NCBI RefSeq assembly: GCF_000764535.1
Contig: NZ_CP009571.1
Coordinates: 2,847,001 to 2,911,000 of the forward strand
Length of the DNA: 64,000 bases
From: Sphingomonas taxi
GTDB taxonomy: Bacteria > Pseudomonadota > Alphaproteobacteria > Sphingomonadales > Sphingomonadaceae
Direction: 5' to 3'
Shown here: positions 44,754-52,678 of the stretch, in pieces
Numbering within the stretch: the stretch's first letter is position 1
Layout: each line of letters begins with the position of its first letter
Position numbers and translations under genes: made by a program
Notes under the pieces: generated by a model
What the model was told of the DNA's origin: nothing
Seen by the model: the letters and a program-made list of their open reading frames with translations, nothing else
Databases searched by the model: none

Positions 44754-45482
44754 ATGACCGAGGTCGACCAGCAGATCGAACGCGCCCGCGCCGCGATGGC
44801 ACGGATCAGCGAGGATTATCGCGGACAGGCGGGCGCGACCTATCGCGCGCACGGCAAGCGGCTCAAGCGCAAGGCGACCAGCGTCGGCACGCGGCTGGCG
44901 ATCATCTGCGCGGTCGATGCGCTGATCCTCCTTGCCGCCGGGGTCGCCGGCATGTTCATCCCGTTGGGCATCTTCGGCTTTCTGGCGGTCATGCTGCTGA
45001 TGGCGGCGGTGACGATCGGCATCGCGCTCGCCCCGATCGCCCGCGCACCAAGCGAGAAGGTGCTGCGCGAGGTCGACATCAAGGCGCTTCCCGCCAAGAC
45101 CGAACGCTGGCTCGAAGCGCAGCGCCCCGCCCTGCCGGCGCCGGCGCGCGGCCTGATCGACCAGATCGGCGTGCGGCTCGAGACGCTGTCGCCGCAGCTC
45201 GGCCGGCTCGATGGCCGCGAGGAGGAAGCCTATGAGGTTCGCCGCCTGATCGGCGAGCAGCTACCCGCCTTCGTCAACGATTATGCCCGCGTCCCCGAAC
45301 CGCTGCGCCGGGTCGAGCGTAACGGCCGCACGCCCGATGCCGAGCTGGTCGCGGGGCTACGGCTGATCGAACAGGAGATCGCCGACATGACCGCGCGGCT
45401 GGCGCAGTCGGACCTCGACAGCCTGTCGACACGCGGGCGCTTCCTGGAGATCAAATATCGCGACGAGGCCGGCGACCGGTGA
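44754..45482 (+). CDS. Membrane protein coupled to TelA
   Basis: A 242-residue protein with two adjacent transmembrane helices (about 48-70 and 76-97), flanked by a basic helical N-terminus (RAHGKRLKRKATSVGTR) and a long soluble helical C-terminal part (ALPAKTERWLEAQRPALPAPARGLIDQIG onward) that looks coiled-coil prone. It begins 4 bases after telA and is clearly co-translated. In Firmicutes the TelA partner is XpaC. The layout is similar, but I cannot confirm homology by eye, so the role is inferred only from the pairing. Confidence 0.72.
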   Translation: MTEVDQQIERARAAMARISEDYRGQAGATYRAHGKRLKRKATSVGTRLAIICAVDALILLAAGVAGMFIPLGIFGFLAVMLLMAAVTIGIALAPIARAPSEKVLREVDIKALPAKTERWLEAQRPALPAPARGLIDQIGVRLETLSPQLGRLDGREEEAYEVRRLIGEQLPAFVNDYARVPEPLRRVERNGRTPDAELVAGLRLIEQEIADMTARLAQSDLDSLSTRGRFLEIKYRDEAGDR

Positions 45483-45558
45483 TGGTGGGCGATGACGGGC
45501 TCGAACCGCCGACATTCTCGGTGTAAACGAGACGCTCTACCAACTGAGCTAATCGCCC
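45483..45558 (-). tRNA. tRNA-Val (anticodon TAC)
   Basis: On the minus strand the acceptor GGGCGAT pairs with ATCGCCC. The D-arm is GCTC-AGTTGGTA-GAGC. The anticodon stem TCTCG/CGAGA encloses TTTACAC with anticodon TAC, and the T-arm GGCGG-TTCGAGC-CCGTC has one mismatch. The discriminator A is followed by an encoded CCA (45485-45483). The length is 76 bases. No integrase or direct repeat is seen beside it. Confidence 0.95.
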
Positions 45559-45613
45559 CATCACGGGTTCGCCTGCCCTGCCAAAGCGCGCGGCGATCCG
45601 CAAGGGGGTGCAG

Positions 45614-46627
45614 TCACCCCGCCGCCTCGATCTTGCGCAGCGCGATCATATAGGCCTGCATCGCCTCGCTGGCCCGTGGCGACAGCGTCATGAAGGCGCG
45701 GCGGCGATCGGCGGGATCGGGGTGGCGGATGAACAGCTCCATCTCGGTCATCTTGGCGATCCAGCGCAGTGCGGTCGTCGGCGCGACGCCGGCGGCGATG
45801 CACAGGCTCGACACGCTGACCTGCACGCCCTCCAGCTCGGCGGCGAACAGGTCGAGCAGCATGTCCCAGGCCGGGTCCTCGAACAGCGCCTCGCCGCCGA
45901 ACTGGCCGAAGAACTTGCTGCGCAACTGCCGGCGATGGATGACGCGGCGCACGTCCTGCGGCCGCACGGCGTGGCCGATCGCCGGCTCGCCGTCGAAGCG
46001 CGTGCGGCGGTCGCCGAGTTCGGACGCGCCCGTCACCGGCTGATTGTGCACGAAGTCGGCGGCGAAGCGCGAGATACGCGCCATGCCGTCGGTCAGCCGC
46101 CGCAACCGCTCCTCGTCGCTCTCGCGGCCGGGGTGGAGGAACGGCTCGCGGTCGCTGCGCACCGTATCGGACAGCCCCTCCTGCAGCGTCGGCGGCATCC
46201 GCCGGCACGCCTCGGCCAGCGCCACGACACGCTGCGCCGGACTGGGGTCGCAGAGCAATTCGATGCGCTCGCCGAGCAGATGCCGCGCGACGAGATCGAT
46301 CTGCGCCGTGGCGAGCGCGAGCACCGCCCGCCCCTCCTCCGCGGCGAGATGATCGGCGAGGAGCGGGAGGACCGCATCGAGCGTCGCCGCCGCCACGTCG
46401 CGTGCCTCGACCGCGAAGACCGGCCGGCCGCCGAGCCGCGGCAGCAGCCCCGCGACCTCCGCCCAGCCGATGCGCTGGAGCAGGCGTGCGCCGACGGCGT
46501 CGATCGCGGCATGGAATGGCGCGGCCGCGGTGGCATCGGCGATCAGCAGCATGGGGTGGCCGCGATCGCCATAAGGACGCGCCGGGCGTCTCTCCGTTTT
46601 GGCGTCAGCCAGCGTTGTGATCCCCAT
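45614..46627 (-). CDS. MarR-like winged-helix protein with an N-terminal receiver-like region
   Basis: A 337-residue putative regulator. The C-terminal part (about 235-335) is a MarR-type winged helix: MLLDLFAAELEGVQVSVSSLCIAAGVAPTTALRWIAKMTE cited as positions 256-295, followed by the wing IRHPDPADRRRAFMTLS. The N-terminal 150 residues alternate strands and helices (MLLIADA, RPVFAVEA, GRAVLALAT, IELLCDP) like a degenerate response-regulator receiver without an obvious acidic pocket. An internal start at Met26 (46552) would begin exactly at this domain. A TCCG-aat-CGGA palindrome lies about 100 bases upstream (46725-46735). The target genes are unknown. Confidence 0.7.
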   Translation of the reverse strand: MGITTLADAKTERRPARPYGDRGHPMLLIADATAAAPFHAAIDAVGARLLQRIGWAEVAGLLPRLGGRPVFAVEARDVAAATLDAVLPLLADHLAAEEGRAVLALATAQIDLVARHLLGERIELLCDPSPAQRVVALAEACRRMPPTLQEGLSDTVRSDREPFLHPGRESDEERLRRLTDGMARISRFAADFVHNQPVTGASELGDRRTRFDGEPAIGHAVRPQDVRRVIHRRQLRSKFFGQFGGEALFEDPAWDMLLDLFAAELEGVQVSVSSLCIAAGVAPTTALRWIAKMTEMELFIRHPDPADRRRAFMTLSPRASEAMQAYMIALRKIEAAG

Positions 46628-46745
46628 AGACGCAGAATAAGCGGCACCGCGAACGGTTCGCCCGCATTCATCTCCGTTCCGGCATCATCACTGCTGCGGT
46701 AAGCATGTTTAGAAGGTTATCACCTCCGAATCGGATGCACCATGA

Positions 46746-48254
46746 TCAGTCGAGCGATTTGACGATCTCTTCGACCATTTTCTTCGCATCGGCGAGGAGC
46801 ATCATTGTATTGTCCATGTAAAACACATCGTTATCGACACCGGCATAGCCGACGCCACCCATCGACCGCTTGATGAACAGCACCGTCTTCGCCTTCTCGA
46901 CGTCGAGGACCGGCATGCCGTAGATCGGCGAGCTCTTGTCGGTCTTGGCAGCGGGATTGGTGACGTCGTTGGCGCCGATGACGAAGGCGACGTCGGTCTG
47001 CGAAAACTCGGAATTGATGTCTTCGAGCTCGAAGACCTCGTCGTACGGCACGTTGGCTTCGGCGAGCAACACGTTCATATGGCCCGGCATTCTGCCGGCG
47101 ACGGGATGGATGGCATATTTGACGCGGACACCGTGCGCCTTCAACTTGTCGGCCATTTCGCGCAGCGCATGCTGTGCCTGCGCCACCGCCATGCCATAAC
47201 CGGGAATGATGATGACCTGTTCGGCCTGGCTCATCAGGAAGGCCGCGTCCTCGGCGCTGCCGCGCTTCCACGGCCGATCGACCTTGGCACCGTCGCCGCC
47301 ACCGCCACTCTCCGCGCCGAAGCCGCCGGCGATGACCGAGACGAAGCTGCGGTTCATCGCCCGGCACATGATGTAGCTGAGGATCGCGCCCGACGAGCCG
47401 ACCAGCGCGCCGGTGATGATCATCGCGCTGTTGTGGAGCGTGAAGCCCATCGCCGCCGCCGCCCAGCCCGAGTAGCTGTTGAGCATCGACACGACCACAG
47501 GCATATCGGCGCCGCCGATCGGAATGATCAGCAGGAAGCCGATCGCGAAGCTGAGGATCGTGATCGTCCAGAAGATCCAGCGGCTCTGGTCCTGGGTGAA
47601 GGCGACGATCAGCAGCAGGATCGCGGCGAGCATTCCGAGGTTGAGGACGTGGCGGCCGGGCAGCAGGATCGGCTTGCCGCCCATGTTGCCGTTGAGCTTG
47701 AGGAAGGCGATCACCGAGCCCGAGAAGGTGATCGCGCCGATCGCGACGCCGAGCCCCATCTCGATCCGGCTGACCGGGTGGATCGCCGCGAACGGCTGGC
47801 CGAGCATCGGGATCACCATGTCGGCGATGCCGAAGGCGATCGGGTTGAGGAAGGCGGCGGCGGCGACCAGCACCGCGGCGAGCCCGACGAGGCTGTGGAA
47901 GGCGGCGACGAGCTGCGGCATCGCGGTCATCGCGATCCGCCGCGCGGTGACGAGGCCGATCGCGGCGCCGATGCCGATCGCCGCGAGCAGTTCGACCACA
48001 GTGAGATAATCGATTCGCGCGATCATCGCGCTATAGTCGTAGGCGGCGGTCGAGCCGCTGATCAGCAGCCGGTCGACGGGCACGTGCGTGATCAGCGTCG
48101 TCACCACGGCGATCGTCATGCCGATCATGCCGAAGCGGTTGCCGCGCTGGCTCGACGTCGGCGACGACAGGCCGCGCAGCGCGAGGATGAAGCACACCCC
48201 CGCGATCAGATAGGCGAGCGCCGCGAACGAACTGCCTGCGGTTGCGTGTTCCAT
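46746..48254 (-). CDS. pntB: NAD(P) transhydrogenase subunit beta
   Basis: The beta subunit of the proton-translocating transhydrogenase, which uses the proton gradient to reduce NADP with NADH. It has 502 residues: about nine membrane helices (1-310) and then the NADP-binding domain III with IIPGYGMAVAQAQHALREM, HPVAGRMPGHMNVLLAEA, FVIGANDVTNPAA and a C-terminal FIKRSMGGVGYAGVDN. All domain III landmarks are present. It is the last gene of the operon, 45 bases after pntAb. Confidence 0.95.
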   Translation of the reverse strand: MEHATAGSSFAALAYLIAGVCFILALRGLSSPTSSQRGNRFGMIGMTIAVVTTLITHVPVDRLLISGSTAAYDYSAMIARIDYLTVVELLAAIGIGAAIGLVTARRIAMTAMPQLVAAFHSLVGLAAVLVAAAAFLNPIAFGIADMVIPMLGQPFAAIHPVSRIEMGLGVAIGAITFSGSVIAFLKLNGNMGGKPILLPGRHVLNLGMLAAILLLIVAFTQDQSRWIFWTITILSFAIGFLLIIPIGGADMPVVVSMLNSYSGWAAAAMGFTLHNSAMIITGALVGSSGAILSYIMCRAMNRSFVSVIAGGFGAESGGGGDGAKVDRPWKRGSAEDAAFLMSQAEQVIIIPGYGMAVAQAQHALREMADKLKAHGVRVKYAIHPVAGRMPGHMNVLLAEANVPYDEVFELEDINSEFSQTDVAFVIGANDVTNPAAKTDKSSPIYGMPVLDVEKAKTVLFIKRSMGGVGYAGVDNDVFYMDNTMMLLADAKKMVEEIVKSLD

Positions 48255-48299
48255 CCTACCCCCGGGTTTTCGAAAGACGACGGCCGTCGGCGTGGCGCA

Positions 48300-48602
48300 T
48301 CACGGCTTGGCCGCCGCCGGCCGCTCCTTCTTCTTGTACATCGCCAGCATCCGCTGCGTCACCGCAAAGCCGCCGAAGATATTGATGCTGGCGAGCACCA
48401 CGCCGAGCAGCCCGAGCCATTTCGACGCGCTGCTTCCCGCCGCCGCGCCGGCGATCAGCGCGCCGACGATGATGACGCTGGAAATGGCGTTGGTCACCGC
48501 CATCAGCGGCGTGTGCAGCGCCGGCGTCACCGACCAGACGACGTAATAGCCGACGAAACACGCCATCACGAAGATCGACAGGATCGCTACGAAGTCCATC
48601 AT
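48300..48602 (-). CDS. pntAb: NAD(P) transhydrogenase subunit alpha, membrane part
   Basis: A 100-residue membrane segment of the split alpha subunit. Three to four helices are visible (FVAILSIFVMACFVGYYVVW, TPLMAVTNAISSVIIVGALIAG, LGLLGVVLASINIFGGFAVTQRML). The NAISS and NIFGGF stretches are conserved in the PntA transmembrane domain. In alphaproteobacteria alpha is often divided into a soluble (pntAa) and a membrane (pntAb) gene, normally adjacent. Here they are separated by hicA and hicB. Confidence 0.93.
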   Translation of the reverse strand: MMDFVAILSIFVMACFVGYYVVWSVTPALHTPLMAVTNAISSVIIVGALIAGAAAGSSASKWLGLLGVVLASINIFGGFAVTQRMLAMYKKKERPAAAKP

Positions 48603-48611
48603 CCCACTCCT

Positions 48612-48827
48612 TCAGGCGGCGATGCGGCGGGGCGACGGCACCGCCCGCCCCATCTCCTCGGCCGCTTCCATCCAGCAGCGTACGGCATCATAGGCGTTGG
48701 CCAGCGCTTCTTCCGGCGTATCGCCGTCCGAGCGGCAGCCCGGTAGCTCCGGTACGACCGCGGCGTAACCGCCACCGTCGTCGTCACGGAGGGGCACGAT
48801 GTCGACTTCGTAATCCTGCGGGTTCAT
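48612..48827 (-). CDS. hicB: HicB-family antitoxin, short form
   Basis: A 71-residue HicB-type partial RNase H fold: YEVDIVPLRDDDGGGYAAVVPELPGC is cited as positions 6-31, with the family core GYxAxxPELPGC, followed by DGDTPEEALANAYDAVRCWME. It stops there, lacking the C-terminal ribbon-helix-helix or HTH domain of longer HicB proteins, so it probably cannot bind its own promoter. Its ATG overlaps the hicA stop (ATGA, 48827-48824), and it ends 9 bases before pntAb. It should neutralise the adjacent HicA. Confidence 0.87.
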   Translation of the reverse strand: MNPQDYEVDIVPLRDDDGGGYAAVVPELPGCRSDGDTPEEALANAYDAVRCWMEAAEEMGRAVPSPRRIAA

Positions 48828-49069
48828 TCAGCCTGCTCCCGAACCGCGTCCACGAACTTCACGAGTTCGCGGATATACACGGGTTTGATCGGACGATGCG
48901 CAGGGATGGTCAGGATCTGCGCGACCGATTGATGCTTCACCTTATAGTGTGACCCCTGACGGGGCGGCGTACAAGCGATACCGAAGCCACGACATAACGT
49001 TTCGATGTCCGCCATGCGCCAGTCGCGCGGCGCCTCCCGCATCCGTTCGAGGAGCGCCTCCGCCCTCAC
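48824..49069 (-). CDS. hicA: HicA-family mRNA interferase toxin
   Basis: An 81-residue dsRBD-like toxin that cleaves mRNA or tmRNA on or off the ribosome. The catalytic histidine is in QGSHYKVKH (His41). TIPAHRPIKPVYIRELVKFVDAV is cited as positions 54-76 and is the usual C-terminal half. The N-terminal extension RAEALLERMREAPRDW is typical of the 80-residue HicA type, which supports the GTG start at 49069. That start lies only 2 bases after the pntAa stop codon (TAG, 49074-49072), so its translation is probably coupled to pntAa. Confidence 0.87.
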   Translation of the reverse strand: MRAEALLERMREAPRDWRMADIETLCRGFGIACTPPRQGSHYKVKHQSVAQILTIPAHRPIKPVYIRELVKFVDAVREQAE

Positions 49070-49071
49070 GT

Positions 49072-50193
49072 CTAGGCGAGCAACCGCGAGTTGACGATTT
49101 GCCCGTCCCGGGTCAGCCGCACCGCGTCGCCGATCTCGGCGTCGAGCACCGGGCGGCCGGCGTCCTTGTCCCAGAAGGTCGACAGGAAATTGTAGAGGTT
49201 GCGGCTGAACAATGCCGAAGCGTCGGCGGGCAGGCGCGAGGCCATGTTGCGGTGGCCGATGATGCGGACGCCATGACGTTCGACGATCTCGCCCGCCACC
49301 GCGCCCTCGACGTTGCCGCCCTGCTCGACCGCGAGGTCGACGATCACGCTGCCCGGCTTCATCGATGCGACCTGCGCGTCGCTGATCAGCCGCGGTGCGG
49401 GGCGGCCGGGGATCAGCGCCGTCGTGATCACGATATCCTGTTTGGCGATATGGCCGGAGACGAGCTCGGCCTGCGCGGCCTTATACTCCTCGCTCATCTC
49501 GCCGGCATAGCCGCCGGTGCCCTCGCCCTCGATACCGGCGACGGCCTCGACGAAGATCGGCTTGGCGCCGAGCGACTGGATCTGTTCGCGCGTCGCGGCG
49601 CGCACGTCGGTGGCGGAAACCTGCGCGCCGAGCCGCCGCGCGGTGGCGATCGCCTGCAGGCCGGCGACGCCGACCCCCATCACGAACGCCTTGGCGGCGC
49701 TGACCGTCCCCGCCGCGGTCATCATCATCGGAAAGGCGCGGCCATATTCCGACGCGGCGTCGAGCACCGCCTTGTAGCCGGCGAGGTTGGACTGCGACGA
49801 CAGGATGTCCATCGACTGCGCGCGGGTGATGCGCGGCATGAACTCCATCGCCAGCGCCTCGTAGCCCGCGGCGGCATAGGCGTCGATCCGCGCGCGATCG
49901 CCGAACGGATTGAGGCCGGCGACGATCCACGCCCCCTGCGCCGCCCCCGCGAGGCCGGCCGGATCGGGGCCCTGCACGCCGAGGATGATGTCGGCATCGG
50001 CCAGCGTCGCGGCGCGATCGGCGACGGTGGCTCCGGCCTCCGCATAGGCCCGGTCGGCGTAGCTGGCGGCGATCCCCGCGCCGGCCTCGATCGCGACGGC
50101 GGCACCCAGCGCGACGAACTTCCTGGCGGTCTCCGGCGTCGCCGCGACCCGCCGCTCGCCGTCTGCATGTTCCCTGAGGACGGCGATCTTCAT
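49072..50193 (-). CDS. pntAa: NAD(P) transhydrogenase subunit alpha, soluble NAD-binding part
   Basis: Domain I of the transhydrogenase (373 residues), related to alanine dehydrogenase. It opens with MKIAVLREHADGERRVAATPE and contains MPRITRAQSMDILSSQSNLAGYKAVL, the Rossmann loop VMGVGVAGLQAIATARRLGA, the RAATREQIQSLGAKP stretch and VIVDLAVEQGGNVE. It binds NAD(H) and passes hydride to domain III in PntB. It is preceded by a 40-residue cytochrome-oxidase-like peptide gene and followed, unusually, by hicAB rather than pntAb. Confidence 0.95.
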   Translation of the reverse strand: MKIAVLREHADGERRVAATPETARKFVALGAAVAIEAGAGIAASYADRAYAEAGATVADRAATLADADIILGVQGPDPAGLAGAAQGAWIVAGLNPFGDRARIDAYAAAGYEALAMEFMPRITRAQSMDILSSQSNLAGYKAVLDAASEYGRAFPMMMTAAGTVSAAKAFVMGVGVAGLQAIATARRLGAQVSATDVRAATREQIQSLGAKPIFVEAVAGIEGEGTGGYAGEMSEEYKAAQAELVSGHIAKQDIVITTALIPGRPAPRLISDAQVASMKPGSVIVDLAVEQGGNVEGAVAGEIVERHGVRIIGHRNMASRLPADASALFSRNLYNFLSTFWDKDAGRPVLDAEIGDAVRLTRDGQIVNSRLLA

Positions 50194-50204
50194 GCCATCG
50201 GTGC

Positions 50205-50327
50205 CTATGCGATCGCCCAGATCACCAGCGCGACGATCACCGCGCAGGCGATCGCGCCCCAGAACAGCATCTTCGTGACGCTGATATAGGTCGATTCATG
50301 CGCCTTGAGGTCACCATTGCCGGCCAT
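50205..50327 (-). CDS. aa3-type cytochrome c oxidase subunit IV-like peptide
   Basis: A 40-residue gene. The protein starts MAGNGDLKAHESTYISVTK and continues as a single hydrophobic helix (MLFWGAIACAVIVALVIWAI). This is the bacterial aa3-oxidase subunit IV pattern (COX4_pro_2): a short polar head with HxxTYxxF/V and one membrane helix. It ends 11 bases before pntAa and is very likely the first gene of the operon. A role in the oxidase itself is uncertain, because no other oxidase subunit is present here. Confidence 0.82.
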   Translation of the reverse strand: MAGNGDLKAHESTYISVTKMLFWGAIACAVIVALVIWAIA

Positions 50328-50482
50328 CGTCCAACCCTCGTCTGCTCGTGGCGTCTGCGCCCTTGTGGCGATACCTGCCCGCAAAGCGCCGCGGCCGTCA
50401 AGGCGGCCGGCGGCCGGCGGGCTTAAGTCGGCCTTTACCGGTGGCTTGTATCAGGTGCCCCGAACCGGGACAGGAAAATACC

Positions 50483-51901
50483 ATGACGCGCAACGGACAG
50501 CGCCTGCTTCTGCTGATCGACGACGAGCCCGCGCAGCGCCGGTTGGTGTCGGCGCTCGCCGCCCGCGCCGGCTGGCGCTCGATCTTCGCCGCCGACGGCG
50601 AGATGGCGCTGGCGCAGCTCGGCACGCAGGACGGCATGCAGCTCGATGCGATCCTGCTCGACCATTGGGCGCCCGACGCCGATGCCGCGCCGCTGATCGC
50701 CGAATTGCGCGAGCGGCGGCCGGCGCTGCCGATCCTGATGCTCACCGCCAACGGTTCGGTGATGCACGCGGTCGCGGCGATGCGCGCCGGCGCGACCGAT
50801 TTCCTGGTCAAGCCGCTCGCCCCCGAACGCCTGCTCGCCGCGCTCGAGGCGGCGGTGGCGGGCACCGCCGCCGGGGAGCTGCGTCCGTTGACCGAGAAGA
50901 TCCCGGCGCTGCTCGCGTTCGACGAGATCGTCGGATCGTCGCCCGATTTCCGCGCCGCGCTGGCGATCGCCGCCAAGGCGGCACGCGCGCGGGTGCCGGT
51001 GCTGGTCGAGGGCGAAAGCGGCGTCGGCAAGGAGGTGGTCGCCGATGCGATACATGCCGCCTCGCCGCGCGCGAAGAAACCAATCGTCACCGTCAATTGC
51101 GGCGCGATCCCCGCCAATCTCGTCGAATCGGAGCTGTTCGGGCATGAGAAGGGCGCCTTCACCGGCGCGTTCGAGCGCAAGATCGGCAAGTTCGTCGATG
51201 CCGACGGCGGCACCATCCTGCTCGACGAGATCGGCGAGATGCCTCTGGAGACGCAGGTCAAATTGCTGCGCGTGCTGCAATCGGGCGAGATTCAGCCGAT
51301 CGGCGCGCGCCATGCCCGCGAGGTCGACGTGCGCGTCATCGCCGCGACCAACAAGAAACTGCTCGAGGAGGTCGAGGCGGGGCGGTTCCGCGAAGACCTC
51401 TATTACCGGCTCAACGTCGTCCAGGTGGCGATCCCGCCGCTGCGCGAGCGGCTCGGCGACGTGCCGGCGCTCGCCCGCCATCTGCTCGCGCGGATCGCGC
51501 AGCAGCCGGGGTTGCGGCCGCTCGGCATCACCGACGACGCGCTGGCGCTGCTGGTGCAATACGACTGGCCGGGCAACGTCCGCCAGTTGCAGAACGCCTT
51601 GTTCCGCGCCGCGGTGCTCTGCGAGGGCGCGGCGCTGACCCGCGCCGATTTCCCGCAGATCGCCGCGCTCGGCGACCGCCGCGTCGGCACGATCGGCTCG
51701 GCGAGCGCTTCGGCCGGAGGCATCACGCTGTTCCGGCCGGACGGCAATCTGCGCCCGCTCGAGGATATCGAGGCCGACGTGATCCGCCTCGCCATCGGCC
51801 ATTATCGCGGCCGGATGACCGAGGTCGCCCGCCGCCTCGGCATCGGCCGCTCGACGCTCTACCGCAAGCTCGGCGAACTCGGTATCGACAACGCCGCCTG
51901 A
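50483..51901 (+). CDS. Sigma-54-dependent response regulator (NtrC family)
   Basis: A 472-residue activator with three domains. The N-terminal receiver has LLLLIDDEP, phospho-acceptor Asp60 in LLDHWAPD, LMLTANG and FLVKP. The AAA+ domain has GESGVGKE (Walker A), the sigma-54 contact loop GAFTGAF, GGTILLDEIGEMPL (Walker B) and the R-finger region RFREDLYYRLNV. The C-terminal Fis-type HTH is MTEVARRLGIGRSTLYRKLGELGI. AGGAAAA precedes the ATG at 50483. No histidine kinase is adjacent, so its partner and its targets are unknown. Confidence 0.92.
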   Translation: MTRNGQRLLLLIDDEPAQRRLVSALAARAGWRSIFAADGEMALAQLGTQDGMQLDAILLDHWAPDADAAPLIAELRERRPALPILMLTANGSVMHAVAAMRAGATDFLVKPLAPERLLAALEAAVAGTAAGELRPLTEKIPALLAFDEIVGSSPDFRAALAIAAKAARARVPVLVEGESGVGKEVVADAIHAASPRAKKPIVTVNCGAIPANLVESELFGHEKGAFTGAFERKIGKFVDADGGTILLDEIGEMPLETQVKLLRVLQSGEIQPIGARHAREVDVRVIAATNKKLLEEVEAGRFREDLYYRLNVVQVAIPPLRERLGDVPALARHLLARIAQQPGLRPLGITDDALALLVQYDWPGNVRQLQNALFRAAVLCEGAALTRADFPQIAALGDRRVGTIGSASASAGGITLFRPDGNLRPLEDIEADVIRLAIGHYRGRMTEVARRLGIGRSTLYRKLGELGIDNAA

Positions 51902-51937
51902 CTTCCCCCGGCGGCGGGCCGGCGCTAGCATCGGCCG

Positions 51938-52678
51938 ATGCCCTGTCGCCACATCCTCGTCACCGGCGCCGCATCGGGCATCGGCCTCGCCACCGCGCAG
52001 CATCTCGCCGCGGCGGGAGCGGAACGGCTGGTGCTGGTCGATGTCGATGCCGCGGCATTGGCGCGGGTCGCTTTGCCGTGTCCGATCAGGGCACTGGCAG
52101 GCGACGTCGCCGACGAGCATTTCTGGGACGAAGCGGCCGCCGATCTCGCCGGGATCGACGGTGCGGTGGTCAATGCGGGGGTGGCCGGCGCTGGGCCGAT
52201 CGCCGACCTGTCCTTCGCCGAATGGCGGCGCATCCTCGGCGTCAATCTCGACGGTGCGTTCCTGACGCTGCGCGCCGCGATGCACGCGATGACCGGCGGC
52301 GGCGCGATCGTCGCCACCGCATCGGCGGCGGGGATCAAGGCGGAGGCCGGCGTCGCCGCTTATGGCGCGTCCAAGGCGGCGCTGATCCATCTCGTCAAGG
52401 TCGCCGCCAAGGAGGGCGCCGCGAACCGCATCCGCGTCAACGCGATCGCACCCGCCGGGGTCGAGACGCCGGTATGGGATGCGATCCCGATGTTCGCCGA
52501 GCGCGTCGCCGCGATCGGCCGCGATGCCGCCTTCGCGGAACTCGCCGCGCTGGCGACGCCGCTCGGCCGCTATGCGAAAGCCGAGGAGATCGCCGCGCAG
52601 ATCGGATTCCTCCTCTCCGACGCCGCGGCGCTGATCACCGGCGCCTGCCTGGTCAGCGACGGCGGCTATACGTTGTGA
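51938..52678 (+). CDS. Short-chain dehydrogenase/reductase
   Basis: A 246-residue classical SDR with cofactor loop TGAASGIG (9-16), VVNAGV at 77-82, catalytic YGASK (Tyr142, Lys146) and a C-terminal LVSDGGYTL typical of the 3-oxoacyl-ACP-reductase-like group. Asp35/Asp37 after the second strand (LVLVDVDA) point to NAD rather than NADP. The substrate is unknown. It follows the sigma-54 activator by 36 bases, and its stop abuts the stop of the convergent bestrophin-like gene with no base between. Confidence 0.86.
   Translation: MPCRHILVTGAASGIGLATAQHLAAAGAERLVLVDVDAAALARVALPCPIRALAGDVADEHFWDEAAADLAGIDGAVVNAGVAGAGPIADLSFAEWRRILGVNLDGAFLTLRAAMHAMTGGGAIVATASAAGIKAEAGVAAYGASKAALIHLVKVAAKEGAANRIRVNAIAPAGVETPVWDAIPMFAERVAAIGRDAAFAELAALATPLGRYAKAEEIAAQIGFLLSDAAALITGACLVSDGGYTL

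Noticed and set aside
45483..45613. Integration site at tRNA-Val
   Set aside because: No integrase gene, no direct repeat of the tRNA 3' end and no composition change next to it.
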